Of a stretch of 64,000 nt of DNA, positions 7,804-17,259 are shown piece after piece. The stretch is taken from assembly GCA_903857665.1 (NCBI GenBank), contig CAIOFV010000122.1:1-64000 (forward strand), written 5' to 3'. The DNA comes from an uncultured Myxococcales bacterium. Lineage in GTDB: Bacteria; Myxococcota_A; UBA9042; DTJE01. The translations under genes and the position numbers were made by a program. The notes below the pieces were generated by a model. It was given only the letters and a program-made list of their open reading frames with translations. It made no database searches and had not been told where the DNA came from. The stretch's first letter is position 1; each line of letters opens with the position of its first letter.

Positions 7804-9210
7804 ATGGACGATCGCGGCGGGTTCGCGCTGGACACGGAATCCATCGAGGTGCTGCGGCAGGCGGTCGAGCGCCTGGGCGACGGCTTTGCCGGGCTGCCGC
7901 CCGCTGGCGGGCCGCGCGGGGATCCCGCTGCCATCCGGAGCGTCCTTTGCGAGGTCGCCGACAGGCTGCACGACAACTACCCGTACTTCCATCCACTGTA
8001 CGCCGGCCAGATGCTTGCGCCGCCCCATCCGATCGCACGCCTAGCCTACGCGCTGGCCCTGTGGGTGAACCCGAACAACCACGCCCTCGACGGCGGGCGG
8101 GCCTCTTCGCACATGGAAAAGGAGGCGGTCGCCGACCTGGCGCGCATGATCGGGTGGGAGACGCACCTCGGCCACCTGTGCGGCGGCGGGACGATGGCGA
8201 ACCTGGAGGCGCTGTGGGTGGGCGGGTGCCTGTGCCCGGGGACCACGGTGCTGGCCTCGACGCAGGCCCACTATACCCATTCCCGCATCAGCGCGGTGCT
8301 GGGACGGCCGTTCGAGGCGATCCCGTGCGACGGCCGTGGGCGGATGGATGCGGCCGCCCTGGAGGCCCGGCTGGGCGCCGGGGACGTCGGCATGGTGGTG
8401 GCCACGGTCGGCTCAACCGCGGTGGGGGCCGTCGATCCGTTGCCGCGGATCCTGGAACTGCGCGATCGGCACGGGTTCCGGGTGCACGCCGACGCCGCGT
8501 ACGGCGGGTACTTCGGCCTGGCGGGAGGCCTGGACGGCGATGCCCGCTCCGCGTACGAGAGGCTCGCGGACGTGGACTCGCTGGTGATCGACCCGCACAA
8601 GCACGGGCTGCAGCCCTACGGGTGCGGGTGCGTGCTGTTCAGGGACCCGTCGGTGGGTCGCCTGTACCGGCACGATTCGCCCTACACCTACTTCAGTTCC
8701 GCCGAGCTTCACCTGGGGGAGATCAGCCTGGAGTGCTCGCGGCCCGGCGCCGCGGCGGTGGCCCTGTGGGCGACCCAGCGCCTGCTGCCGCCGGTGCCGA
8801 ACGGGGAGTTCGCGGCGGGCCTCGATCGCTCGCTGTCGGCCGCGCGCCGGCTGTGGGCGATCGTCCGAAACGACCCGCGCTTCGTGACCCCGTTCGCGCC
8901 CGAGCTGGACATTGTGGTGTTCGCTCCCCGGGCACGCTCGGCCGGCGAGGCCTCTGCGCTGGCACGCCGGATCTTCGACGAGGCCGCCCGCCGCGACCTG
9001 CACCTGGCGCTGGCGGACCTGCCCGCGACCTTCTTCGATCCGGCGTCCACGGGCATGGTCCTGGACCGCCCCACCGTGACCTGCCTCCGCTCGGTGCTGA
9101 TGAAGGCCGAGCACGCGGACTGGGTCGATCGGATCGCGGCGATCCTCGACGCCTCCTCGGACGCGGTGACCGGGGCCGATCCAGGCGGCGACGACGTCTT
9201 TCCCGGGTGA
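7804..9210 (+). CDS. Group II PLP-dependent amino acid decarboxylase
   Basis: A 468-residue PLP enzyme of the aromatic-L-amino-acid/glutamate/tyrosine decarboxylase superfamily. The cofactor aspartate lies in HADAAYGGYF (residues about 227-236). The Schiff-base lysine lies in DPHKHGLQ near residues 262-269. The substrate-loop region GGGTMANLEAL near 130 is also typical of the fold. It would decarboxylate an amino acid to an amine and CO2 in the cytoplasm. The exact substrate (tyrosine, DOPA, glutamate, aspartate) cannot be read from the motifs; aromatic amino acids are plausible given the HPPD and indolepyruvate genes elsewhere in the window, but that is only context. The ATG follows GGAACGGAGG. 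Confidence 0.85.
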   Translation: MDDRGGFALDTESIEVLRQAVERLGDGFAGLPPAGGPRGDPAAIRSVLCEVADRLHDNYPYFHPLYAGQMLAPPHPIARLAYALALWVNPNNHALDGGRASSHMEKEAVADLARMIGWETHLGHLCGGGTMANLEALWVGGCLCPGTTVLASTQAHYTHSRISAVLGRPFEAIPCDGRGRMDAAALEARLGAGDVGMVVATVGSTAVGAVDPLPRILELRDRHGFRVHADAAYGGYFGLAGGLDGDARSAYERLADVDSLVIDPHKHGLQPYGCGCVLFRDPSVGRLYRHDSPYTYFSSAELHLGEISLECSRPGAAAVALWATQRLLPPVPNGEFAAGLDRSLSAARRLWAIVRNDPRFVTPFAPELDIVVFAPRARSAGEASALARRIFDEAARRDLHLALADLPATFFDPASTGMVLDRPTVTCLRSVLMKAEHADWVDRIAAILDASSDAVTGADPGGDDVFPG

Positions 9211-9221
9211 CGCAACACGCC

Positions 9222-9250
9222 TTGACTTCACGGAAACCGCCGTCGAGAAT
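9222..9250 (+). promoter_or_regulatory. Putative sigma-70 promoter before the TPR protein gene
   Basis: TTGACT at 9222-9227 and GAGAAT at 9245-9250, spacer 17 bp, placing transcription start near 9257, about 23 nt ahead of the ATG at 9280. It begins just after the decarboxylase stop codon, so the downstream gene probably has its own transcript. Confidence 0.45.
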
Positions 9251-9279
9251 GGCCCGGCTTTCCTGCGGAGCCCCGCCCG

Positions 9280-10749
9280 ATGCCTCGATCCAGGCTGGTG
9301 CAGACATGCCTGCCCTTGGCCGCGCTGGTGCTCGTCGCGGCCGTATGCGGAGCCTCCGCCCTGGCCGCATCGCCGGCGCACGAATCGGCCGAATCCCTGA
9401 TGAAGCGGGGCGCCTTCACCGAGGCCGAGGCCTCCTTTCGCCAGGCGCTGGAAGCGGCCCCCGGGGATCTGAAGGCCGCGGACGGCCTGCTTCGGGCGCG
9501 CCGGGGTTTCGTCGAGGCGGCGTTGCAGAAGGTGCGCGTGCGGCGGCAGGCCGGGGATCCGGAAGGCGCCCTGAAGGACTTCGCCGGGGTCGTCGGCGAC
9601 GCCCGCGCCTGGGGCCTGGGCGTCCCCGGCGGGGTCAGTCCGCTGTACGAGGAGGAAGCCCAGGCGCTGGTCCCGTTCATCGATGCCAGGCTCAAGAAGG
9701 ACGCGGAAGGGAACCGGTTGCTGGCCGCGCGCCTGTGGCTGTGGGAGCACAAGGACGGGTTCGGGGAGGGCGCCGCGGGTCGCGAGCGCTACGCGGACCG
9801 CGACCAGGAACTGGAGGAACTGGGCGCCCGGCACTGCGAGCGGTTGTGGCGCGTGGCGTCCGTGCGGTCGCCCTGGTTCGCGGATTTCGTCGCGCGCTAC
9901 TGTGCCACCTGGAACGTCGTGAAGTCGGTGCCCAAGGCGCTGGTCGATGCCCGCAATCGCGAGCGGTTCGAGCGCATCGACGTCCGCGGCTCCGTGGGCG
10001 GCCTGTCCCCGGCAGAATCCGAGACCCTCGCGAAGGCCCTCCAGGATGCCTTGCGACAAGCCCCATCGCACGACGCCGATGGCACCGCGGCGCTGGCCCT
10101 GTCGATCCGCGGGGCGCTGGTGGCCTCCGAGCAGCGCAGCGAGGAACCCCTGGAGCAGGCCTATGCGCTGCAGGTGCCCTACCTCGATCTCGAAGAATAC
10201 TGCGAGTGGACGCAGGTCCCGGTGACGGCCACGAAGTGGGTCGAAGGAAGGCAGATCGTGGCGACCGAGTCGCGAAACGTGTGCGTCAGCCGCGCCCGGG
10301 AGGTCCAGAAGGTCCGCGTGGTGCCGCAGGTGCTGCGCTTCACGGGAACCCGGGTCCGCCAGGCCTTCCGGGTGCAGCTGGAGGCGGCCGCATCGCTGCA
10401 GGGGCGAACGCACCGGGCCGCGGTGTCGGAATCGCTGGACGAATCGGACGTGACCCACGACGTGAGCCGCCCGGACATCGGGCTGGCCCCCGACCCCCTG
10501 GTGCTGACGAAGCGCGCAGACTGGGTGGCAGCGCGCTTCGCAGCGCTCGGGACCGCCTTGCTGGCCCGCCTGCGCGAGCAGTGGGTCGCTGCCTACTGCG
10601 TCCCCGTGGATGGCGGCGTGGACCTTCTGGCCGAGCAGGCCCTGCGGTGCATCGCGGCCGCCCCGGATTCCCCTCCCGATTTCGCGAGGGCCTGGGTGCG
10701 GGACGGGTTCGGAATGGACGTGGCGGAACTGCTGAAGGCGGTACCGTGA
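9280..10749 (+). CDS. Exported TPR-containing protein of unknown function
   Basis: A 489-residue protein with a signal peptide: basic start, hydrophobic core at residues about 7-30, Ala-x-Ala-type end. A TPR-like pair of helices follows at residues about 33-75 (ESLMKRGAFTEAEASFRQALEAAPGD is the classic layout, split here only for description). The rest is helical and charged, with scattered cysteines (CEW, NVC, YC, RC) that could form disulfides. I recognise no enzyme motif. It is convergent with the aldolase gene, 3 bp between stops. Probably a periplasmic or envelope-associated protein; anything more specific would be guesswork. Confidence 0.65.
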   Translation: MPRSRLVQTCLPLAALVLVAAVCGASALAASPAHESAESLMKRGAFTEAEASFRQALEAAPGDLKAADGLLRARRGFVEAALQKVRVRRQAGDPEGALKDFAGVVGDARAWGLGVPGGVSPLYEEEAQALVPFIDARLKKDAEGNRLLAARLWLWEHKDGFGEGAAGRERYADRDQELEELGARHCERLWRVASVRSPWFADFVARYCATWNVVKSVPKALVDARNRERFERIDVRGSVGGLSPAESETLAKALQDALRQAPSHDADGTAALALSIRGALVASEQRSEEPLEQAYALQVPYLDLEEYCEWTQVPVTATKWVEGRQIVATESRNVCVSRAREVQKVRVVPQVLRFTGTRVRQAFRVQLEAAASLQGRTHRAAVSESLDESDVTHDVSRPDIGLAPDPLVLTKRADWVAARFAALGTALLARLREQWVAAYCVPVDGGVDLLAEQALRCIAAAPDSPPDFARAWVRDGFGMDVAELLKAVP

Positions 10750-10752
10750 GGC

Positions 10753-11790
10753 CTATACGTAAAGCTTTGCGATCTCGCTGAGCGGCTTCGCGCGGATCTT
10801 GGACGCCTGCCCCGCCTGCCCGAACTGGACCATCCGCTCGGCGACGACCTTCTTCATCAGGTCGCGCGCCGGCCCCATGTAGTCGCGCGGGTCGAACTTT
10901 TCCGGCGTTTCCACGAACACCTTGCGGATCGCCGCCGTGATCGCCATGCGGTTGTCGGTGTCCACGTTGATCTTGCGGACGCCGCTGCGGATGCCGCGCT
11001 GGATCTCCTCGACGGGCACGCCGAAGGTCTGCTTCATCCTGCCGCCGTACTGGTTGATCATGTCCTGCAGTTCCTGCGGGACCGATGACGAGCCGTGCAT
11101 GACCAGGTGCGTGTTGGGCAACTTCTTGTGGATCGCCTCGATCTGCGACATGGCCAGCACGTCGCCTGTGGGCTTCTCGGTGAACTTGTAGGCGCCGTGG
11201 CTGGTGCCGATCGCGACGGACAGCGCGTCCACGCCGGTCTTTGCGACGAACTCGGCCGCCTGCTCGGGGTCGGTCAGCATCTGGTCGCGGGTCAGTTGCC
11301 CCTCGACGCCGTGGCCGTCCTCCTTTTCGCCGGCATGGCCCGACAGGTGGCCCAGCACGCCGATCTCGCCTTCCACGCTGACGCCCTTCGGGTGCGCCAG
11401 GTCGACGACCTTGCGGGTGACCTCGCAGTTGTACTCGAACGAGGCCGCGCTCTTGCCGTCCGCCATCAGCGAGCCGTCCATCATCACGGACGTGAAGCCG
11501 TTGTCGATGGCGCTGTTGCAGGTGTCGGGGCTGTTGCCGTGGTCCTGGTGCAGCACGATCGGGATTTCCGGGTACAGTTCCACCGCGGCCAGCATCAGGT
11601 GGTACAGGAAGCGATCGTTCGTGTACTTGCGGGCGCCGCGCGACGCCTGGACGATCGCGGGCGAGTCGGTTTCCCGGGCCGCTTCCATGATCGCCTGGAT
11701 CTGCTCCATGTTGTTGACGTTGAACGCGCCGACGCCGTAGCCGTACTCGGCCGCGTGATCCAGAAGCTGCCGCAGGGATACCATGGGCAC
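10753..11790 (-). CDS. fba: Class II fructose-bisphosphate aldolase
   Basis: A 345-residue zinc-dependent aldolase that interconverts fructose-1,6-bisphosphate with glyceraldehyde-3-phosphate and dihydroxyacetone phosphate in glycolysis, gluconeogenesis or the Calvin cycle. Visible motifs: HQDHGN near residues 80-85 with the catalytic Asp and first zinc ligand, the FTSVMMDGS segment, E-G-E-I-G near 140, zinc-binding HGSSS near 213, and the NVDTDNR phosphate-binding loop near 276. The size and the KFTEKPTGD stretch are those of the Calvin-type class II subgroup. The start follows GGAGGTGTCTCGTGCCC. It is transcribed alone, convergent with the TPR protein gene. Confidence 0.95.
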   Translation of the reverse strand: MPMVSLRQLLDHAAEYGYGVGAFNVNNMEQIQAIMEAARETDSPAIVQASRGARKYTNDRFLYHLMLAAVELYPEIPIVLHQDHGNSPDTCNSAIDNGFTSVMMDGSLMADGKSAASFEYNCEVTRKVVDLAHPKGVSVEGEIGVLGHLSGHAGEKEDGHGVEGQLTRDQMLTDPEQAAEFVAKTGVDALSVAIGTSHGAYKFTEKPTGDVLAMSQIEAIHKKLPNTHLVMHGSSSVPQELQDMINQYGGRMKQTFGVPVEEIQRGIRSGVRKINVDTDNRMAITAAIRKVFVETPEKFDPRDYMGPARDLMKKVVAERMVQFGQAGQASKIRAKPLSEIAKLYV

Positions 11791-12097
11791 GAGACACCTC
11801 CTCGCTTGAAGAACGGTTGCAAAGGGCGCCCCGGGCGTCCTGCACCTGCCGTGGGATTATGGACATTCGGGCGGTCGATGCAACTGCGATGCGACCTGGT
11901 GGAGGCGGGCCGGTCGCAACAACGGGCAGGGTCGGATCGCGGCGTCGCGAGGCCGCCCCAGGCCGTCGAACCCCCCGCCAAGGTGCGGAAGTTCCTCCGC
12001 CATGCTATCCTCCGCGCTCCTTCGGCTTCCCGGGATGCCCGGCGCCGAGGCTGCTCGCCCCCCGCCACGACCCGGGTGGGCGGGAAAGGAGTGATGC
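11791..12097. other. Divergent intergenic region
   Basis: A 307-bp spacer between fba (leftward) and the lysozyme-like gene (rightward). It holds the promoter-like element for fba at 11856-11883 and the ribosome site AAAGGAG before 12098. I see no other gene or repeat in it. Confidence 0.5.
11856..11883 (-). promoter_or_regulatory. Putative sigma-70 promoter for fba
   Basis: Read on the minus strand: TTGCAT (11883-11878), 16-bp spacer, CATAAT (11861-11856). The -10 matches five of six consensus bases; the -35 is weak. This predicts a leader of about 60 nt before the aldolase ATG at 11790. Confidence 0.35.
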
Positions 12098-12604
12098 ATG
12101 GTCGCGTCTGCGATCGTGCCGGCGTTGTTCCTGCAGGCCGCCCTGCGCCTGTTCGACCCGTCGGCAGTGAAGCCCGAGGCCGAGATCGTGTGGGTCTCGC
12201 TGGCCCGAGGCGTGAATCCCCATGTGGCCCTCGCCGTGGCGCAGGCCGAAACCGGCAACCTGCCCGAGGAGGGCAACCGCCGGGATCGCGTCGTGTCCAA
12301 GGGCAACTACGGCCGCTTCCAGGTGAACTGCCACACCTGGCGGGAGCCGATGGGCCTGGAGTCCTGCGAACGGCTTCTGGACAGGCACGTGAACATCCGG
12401 GCGGGAATCGCCGTGCTGGCCTACGTGCAGGCGGCACGGAGCGCCCACCTGGACGGTCCGACGGACTGGGTCGCACACTACAACGAGGGAGTGCTGGTAT
12501 CCTCGGGAGGACCGGGGGAACGGTACGCCCGCCGGGTGAAGGTGCTGATGCGGCGCCATCGGCTGCTGGCCGAGGAGCGCTACCACTCGTTCCGCGGCTG
12601 GTAA
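12098..12604 (+). CDS. Lysozyme-like/lytic transglycosylase-fold protein
   Basis: A 168-residue protein with a short hydrophobic N-terminus. It resembles single-domain SLT transglycosylases: ALAVAQAETGNLPEE near residues 46-60 places a glutamate where the catalytic Glu of lysozyme-fold enzymes sits. GNYGRFQVN near 68-76 corresponds to the family's (S)xGLxQ(V/I)xP region, and HYNEG near 126-130 to the AYNAG motif. It may cleave or remodel peptidoglycan, probably in the periplasm. The ATG lies 6 nt after AAAGGAG. It is followed 27 bp later by the glucan phosphorylase gene, a spacing that permits co-transcription but implies no functional link. Confidence 0.65.
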   Translation: MVASAIVPALFLQAALRLFDPSAVKPEAEIVWVSLARGVNPHVALAVAQAETGNLPEEGNRRDRVVSKGNYGRFQVNCHTWREPMGLESCERLLDRHVNIRAGIAVLAYVQAARSAHLDGPTDWVAHYNEGVLVSSGGPGERYARRVKVLMRRHRLLAEERYHSFRGW

Positions 12605-12631
12605 CCCCGCCGCAAGCAAGACAGGAAGACG

Positions 12632-15175
12632 ATGAACATCCATTCCTTCCAGGTGAAGCCGAACCTGCCGCCCGAACTGGCGCCGCTGCGTGAACTGGCC
12701 ATGAACGTGTGGTACTCGTGGAACTGGGACGCGGTCCAACTGTTCATCCGGCTGGACCCGGTGTTGTGGGAGCAGTGCGGGCAGAACCCGGTCCTGATGC
12801 TGGGGATGCTGTCGCAGGACGCGCTGGACGCCGCGGCGAAGGACGAGTCGCTGGTCAGCAACCTCAATCGCGTCCACGAGCAGTTCCGGCGCTACCTGGC
12901 GCAACCCGGCTGGTTCGCCGAGAACCACGGGGCCGAGCGCAGGTTCCTGACCGCCTACTTTTCGACCGAGTACGGCCTGGACGAAGGCCTTCCGATCTAT
13001 TCGGGCGGCCTGGGCGTGCTGTCGGGCGATCACCTGAAGAGCGCGTCCGACCTGGGGCTGCCGCTGGTGGGGGTCGGCCTGCTGTACCAGAAGGGATACT
13101 TCCGACAGGTGTTGAACGCGGACGGGTGGCAGCAGGAACTGTACCCGGACAACGACTGGTACAACATGCCGGTCCACATCGAGACGCGGGACGACCACAC
13201 TCCGTTGACGATCGCCGTGGACCTGGCCGGCGAGCAGGTGCTGGCACGGGTCTGGCGGGTGCAGGTCGGGCGGACGCCCCTGATCCTGCTGGACACCAAC
13301 GTCGATGGGAACACGCAGCGCAACCGCGAAATCACCTCCACGCTGTACGGCGGCGATCGCGAAATGCGGATCCGCCAGGAAATGGTGCTGGGCGTGGGCG
13401 GCGTCCGGGCGCTGCGGGCGCTGGGAATGGAACCCACCGTGTTCCACATGAACGAGGGCCACTCGGCCTTCCTGGCGCTGGAACGCATCCGAACGCTGAT
13501 GACGGAGTTCGGCGTCACCTATGGTGCGGCACGCGAGTTCGTGGCCGCGACCAACGTGTTCACGACCCATACGCCGGTCCCGGCCGGCAACGAAACGTTC
13601 GACCCGACGCTGGTGCTGAAGTACCTGCAGCCGATTGCCGCCGAGATCGGGCTGGCGCCGCAGGACTTCCTGGCGATCGGGCAGGACGGGCCCCAGTCCG
13701 GCAAGACCTTCGGCATGACGGTGCTGGCGCTGCGCAACGCATCGTTCGCCAACGGCGTCAGCCGACTGCACGGCGAGGTGGCCCGGACGATGTGGAAGGA
13801 CCTGTGGCCGGGGCTGCCCGAGGCCGAGGTCCCGATCACCTCCATCACCAACGGCATCCACACGCGATCCTGGATCAGCCACGACATGTCCGAACTGTAC
13901 CTGCGATACCTGGGGCCGCGGTTCATCGAGAACCCGGGCGACGCCTCGGTCTGGGACCGGGTCGAATCGATCCCCGCGTCGGAACTGTGGCGCATCCACC
14001 AGATCCGGAAGGAGCGCCTGGTGTTCTTCGTGCGCAAGCGCCTGGCCACCCAGTTGCGGCGACAGGGCTCCGGCGCGGCGTCGGTTCGGACGGCCGAAGA
14101 GGTGCTTGACCCGCAGGCGCTGACGATGGGCTTTTCGCGACGCTTCGCCACGTACAAGCGCGCGAGCCTGCTGTTCCGGCAGCCCGAGCGGCTGGTGCGC
14201 CTGCTGACCGACGCCCAGCGCCCGGTGCAGATCCTGTTCGCGGGCAAGGCGCACCCACAGGACCTTCCGGCCAAGGAAATCATCAAGTCGGTCGTGGGGT
14301 ACGCACGCGACGCGCGGCTGCGCCATCGGCTGGTGTTCCTGGAAGACTATGACATCAACGTGGCGCGCTACCTGGTGCAGGGCGTCGATGTCTGGCTGAA
14401 CACGCCGCGGCGCCCGCTGGAGGCGTCGGGGACGTCGGGCATGAAGGCGGCGGCCAACGGCGCGCTGAACTGCTCGGTGCTGGACGGGTGGTGGGACGAG
14501 GGCCATGCGGTCGACACCGGCTGGGCCATCGGCGACGCCGAGGTCTACCTGGACCCGGAGGAGCAGGATCGCATCGAGTGCGAGTCGCTGTACCACCTGC
14601 TGGAAAACGAGATCGTCCCGCTGTTCTGGGACCGGGATCGTAGCGGCCTGCCGCGCGAGTGGCTGTCGATGATGAAGGCGTCGATCCGGAAACTGGGATC
14701 GGTGTTCAATACCCACCGGATGGTGCGCGAGTATACCGAGCGGGCGTACCTTCCGGCCCATCGGCTGGGTAGGCGGTGGCTGGACGAAAGCCTCGCGGGC
14801 GCGACGGAACTGAACCAGTGGCGCCAGCGCGTGGATTCGGTGTGGCCCCAGGTGTCCGTGCGGCTGGGCGAAACGCCGGTGCGCGAACTGGGGGTGGGGA
14901 CCACCCTGGAGGTGCCGGTCCGCGTCCAGCTGGGTTCGCTGTCGCCGGACGACGTGTCCGTCGAGGTGCGGTACGGCCCGCTGGGTCCCACCGGCGACAT
15001 CCGGGACGCGAAGGTGGTCCGTGCGGACCTGGTCCGCGTCGAAGGCGACGAGAACGTGTTCGTCGCGAAGCTGCCCTGCGGCGTGACGGGACGGTGCGGC
15101 TTTTCGGCCCGCGTGCTGCCGCGCCACGCCGACATGCTGGCCCCGTACACGCCCCTGCGCATCACCTGGGAGTGA
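12632..15175 (+). CDS. glgP: Alpha-glucan (glycogen) phosphorylase
   Basis: An 847-residue cytoplasmic PLP enzyme that releases glucose-1-phosphate from glycogen or maltodextrin. It belongs to the bacterial/archaeal short branch with an N-terminal DUF3417 segment (LAMNVWYSWNWDA near residues 24-36). STEYGLDEGLPIYSGGLG near 110, HMNEGHSAF near 272, HTPVPAGNE near 312 and the PLP-lysine motif GTSGMKAA around residue 605 are all intact. Length is normal for this branch. It is followed closely by an alpha/beta hydrolase gene. With alpha-galactosidase and an OPA-type sugar-phosphate transporter in the window it suggests use of stored or scavenged carbohydrate. Confidence 0.93.
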   Translation: MNIHSFQVKPNLPPELAPLRELAMNVWYSWNWDAVQLFIRLDPVLWEQCGQNPVLMLGMLSQDALDAAAKDESLVSNLNRVHEQFRRYLAQPGWFAENHGAERRFLTAYFSTEYGLDEGLPIYSGGLGVLSGDHLKSASDLGLPLVGVGLLYQKGYFRQVLNADGWQQELYPDNDWYNMPVHIETRDDHTPLTIAVDLAGEQVLARVWRVQVGRTPLILLDTNVDGNTQRNREITSTLYGGDREMRIRQEMVLGVGGVRALRALGMEPTVFHMNEGHSAFLALERIRTLMTEFGVTYGAAREFVAATNVFTTHTPVPAGNETFDPTLVLKYLQPIAAEIGLAPQDFLAIGQDGPQSGKTFGMTVLALRNASFANGVSRLHGEVARTMWKDLWPGLPEAEVPITSITNGIHTRSWISHDMSELYLRYLGPRFIENPGDASVWDRVESIPASELWRIHQIRKERLVFFVRKRLATQLRRQGSGAASVRTAEEVLDPQALTMGFSRRFATYKRASLLFRQPERLVRLLTDAQRPVQILFAGKAHPQDLPAKEIIKSVVGYARDARLRHRLVFLEDYDINVARYLVQGVDVWLNTPRRPLEASGTSGMKAAANGALNCSVLDGWWDEGHAVDTGWAIGDAEVYLDPEEQDRIECESLYHLLENEIVPLFWDRDRSGLPREWLSMMKASIRKLGSVFNTHRMVREYTERAYLPAHRLGRRWLDESLAGATELNQWRQRVDSVWPQVSVRLGETPVRELGVGTTLEVPVRVQLGSLSPDDVSVEVRYGPLGPTGDIRDAKVVRADLVRVEGDENVFVAKLPCGVTGRCGFSARVLPRHADMLAPYTPLRITWE

Positions 15176-15181
15176 CGCCCC

Positions 15182-15985
15182 ATGCCCCGGGAAGCCCTGC
15201 ACGCCCGGATCGGTGACGTGGACCTCGCATACCGCGTGGTGGGCGACGGGCCGCCGCTGCTGCTGGTGATGGGGCATACCGGGACGCAGGACCAGTGGCC
15301 GCTGTCCTTCGTCAATTCGCTGGCACGCGAGCGTCGCGTGATTACCTACGACCATCGGGGGATGGGCGACTCGTCGTCGCCGGACGGGGATTGGAGCGTC
15401 GAAACGTTCGCGAACGACGCGGCGGGTCTTCTGGCGGCGCTGGATGCAGGGCAGGCCGACGTGCTGGGATGGTCGATGGGCGGGATGGTCGCGCAGGAAC
15501 TGGCACTGGCGCATCCCGGTACGGTTCGGCGCCTGGTGCTGCTGGCGACGTCGGCCGGAGGGCCCGAGGCCCTGCCGCCGGATCCCGCGGTGCTGGACAT
15601 GATGCACGACGATTCGGTGATCGGCGTGGAGCGCGCGCGCCGGATTCTGTCGCTGCTGGTCCCCGCGGACTGGCTGGAGGCGCATCGGGCCTTCCTGATG
15701 GACTACCCGCGCCCACGGCGCGTGGCCTCGACCGAGGACGCCCTGCGGCAATGGAAGGCGGTTGCGGGCTGGGCCGGGGCGTGGGACCGGCTGCCGGCTC
15801 TGGACCGGCCCGTGCTGATCGTCACCGGGGACGCGGACCGGGTGACGCCCGCGGAAAACAGCGTGCGGCTGGCGCAGCGGATCCCGGGTTCCTGGCTGAT
15901 CCGGCTGGCGGGTGGCGGCCACGGCGTCCTGTACCAGCAGCCGCAGCGGCTGGCGAAGATCGTGCGGGTGTTCCTGGAAGATTGA
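15182..15985 (+). CDS. Alpha/beta-fold hydrolase
   Basis: A 267-residue hydrolase with the full catalytic set: nucleophile Ser in GWSMGG near residue 97, acid Asp in TGDADRVTP near 220, and His in GGGHGVLY near 245. The HG oxyanion region is present as MGHTGTQDQW near 30. The sequence resembles 3-oxoadipate enol-lactonase and related esterases, but that subgroup covers many substrates, so no specific reaction is assigned. The start lies 6 bp after the glgP stop with an overlapping ribosome site, so it is probably the second gene of that operon. It is convergent with the aldo/keto reductase gene. Confidence 0.8.
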   Translation: MPREALHARIGDVDLAYRVVGDGPPLLLVMGHTGTQDQWPLSFVNSLARERRVITYDHRGMGDSSSPDGDWSVETFANDAAGLLAALDAGQADVLGWSMGGMVAQELALAHPGTVRRLVLLATSAGGPEALPPDPAVLDMMHDDSVIGVERARRILSLLVPADWLEAHRAFLMDYPRPRRVASTEDALRQWKAVAGWAGAWDRLPALDRPVLIVTGDADRVTPAENSVRLAQRIPGSWLIRLAGGGHGVLYQQPQRLAKIVRVFLED

Positions 15986-15997
15986 CCTTCGCGGGCT

Positions 15998-17251
15998 TCA
16001 TTTCCCGAAACGCGACCGTGCATCCGCCAGCAAGCGCCCGATGGGCAACCCATGGGGGCATGCCAGTTCGGCGTCGGTCCAGTTCGACCCGTCCAGGCGG
16101 GCACGCTGGCGCTGCGGGAGGGCGAGGAAGGCGTCCCGCGCCCGGTGGGCGTCGCCGTAGGCGGATTCGTACATGAGGCAACGCATCGCGTCGGCCACCG
16201 GGGCCCCGCCGCTGGCCGCCTCGCAGGCGCCACAGGCCCGGCAGAACGTCCCGTGCGTCTCGGTGGCGAAGCGCTGAAGGGCGGCGCGATCGTCGATGGC
16301 CAGGGTGGTCTTGTCGAACGCCGCCGCCACGTACTCCTGCAGAACCCCGAAGGATTTCATCGACGCGCAGACGGTGGCGATGGCGGGATGTTCCCACAGC
16401 GCCTTCAGCATGGCCTGCTCGGGCGTGAACCCGCGCTTCAGGAAGCCTGCCGCCATGCGCGCCTCTGCGTCGTCGTCGGGCGTGATGGGCCCGCCGCCCT
16501 TGAACTTCATCCGGATGACCCCGACGCCCGCCTTCCGGCAGGCCTCCAGGGCGGCGCTCATCTTCGCGTCCGCCAGGAGGCGGTAGTTCACGGCGGTCAT
16601 CACCACGTCGATCCAGCCCAGCGACGCTGCGGCTTCCAGCAGCGCATCCATCCGCTTGTGGCAGCTGAAGCCGAAGTGCCGGATGCGGCCGTCAGCCTTG
16701 GCGCGGGCCGCCCAGTCCTTGACCTCGGGCGTCAGGACGGCGGCATCCCGGATGCCGTGCAGCAGGTACAGGTCGATGTAGGAGGTCGATAGTCGCTTGA
16801 GGGACTGCTCCAGCAGCGCAGTCATCCCCGCGGGCTCGGTGGAGTCCGACTTGCTGACCAGGAACACCTTCGCGCGATCGTCCGGGCTGCGCTGGAAGTA
16901 CCGGCCGAAGCCTTCCTCGCTGTTGCCGTTCTCGTAGCAGTCCGCGGTATCCCAGTGCGTGACGCCCCAGGCCAGGGTCTGGCGCAGGTACAACTGGGCC
17001 GAGCGGGTGTCGAACATGCCGCCCAGTGCCAGGATCGGCACGGACACGCCCGTGCGCCCCAGGGGACGGGTCGGGATCGACCGTGGCGCCAGCCGGGGAG
17101 CCGCCGGGGCGGCCGCGTCCGTCGGCGGGGGGCCCGGGGGCGAGGGCGCGGGAACGGGCGCCTGCGCCAGCGCGCCTCCTGCACCCAGCAGCGTCGCGCC
17201 GCCGAGGCCGGCGACCTTCAGGAAGCCGCGACGCGTCAGGCGATGTTCCAT
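15998..17251 (-). CDS. Tat-exported aldo/keto reductase with C-terminal Fe-S motif
   Basis: A 417-residue protein. Residues 1-30 form a twin-arginine signal (LTRRGFLKVAG, then a hydrophobic Ala/Gly stretch), so the folded enzyme should be exported. A Pro-rich linker leads to an aldo/keto reductase barrel starting at RPLGRTG near 58. The AKR tetrad is visible: D in HWDTAD, Y in DCYENG, K in VSKSD and H in LLHGI. The C-terminal region carries C-x2-C-x2-C plus a later Cys (FCRACGACEAA...MRC near 352-374), the pattern of Fe-S-containing AKRs. NADPH is not available in the periplasm, so electrons probably come from the polyferredoxin encoded 8 bp upstream (inference). The start at 17251 has GGAGGAA ahead of it. 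Confidence 0.82.
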   Translation of the reverse strand: MEHRLTRRGFLKVAGLGGATLLGAGGALAQAPVPAPSPPGPPPTDAAAPAAPRLAPRSIPTRPLGRTGVSVPILALGGMFDTRSAQLYLRQTLAWGVTHWDTADCYENGNSEEGFGRYFQRSPDDRAKVFLVSKSDSTEPAGMTALLEQSLKRLSTSYIDLYLLHGIRDAAVLTPEVKDWAARAKADGRIRHFGFSCHKRMDALLEAAASLGWIDVVMTAVNYRLLADAKMSAALEACRKAGVGVIRMKFKGGGPITPDDDAEARMAAGFLKRGFTPEQAMLKALWEHPAIATVCASMKSFGVLQEYVAAAFDKTTLAIDDRAALQRFATETHGTFCRACGACEAASGGAPVADAMRCLMYESAYGDAHRARDAFLALPQRQRARLDGSNWTDAELACPHGLPIGRLLADARSRFGK

Positions 17252-17259
17252 GGTTCCTC

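Noticed and set aside
11817-12170. Short plus-strand frame in the fba divergent spacer
   Set aside because: No ribosome site, Arg/Pro-rich composition and overlap with the better supported lysozyme-like gene.
12005-15922. Minus-strand open frame of 1305 codons across glgP
   Set aside because: It is the antisense of glucan phosphorylase and the hydrolase. Low-complexity Arg/Pro/His/Gln composition and no domain signal show it is a by-product of high GC in third positions.
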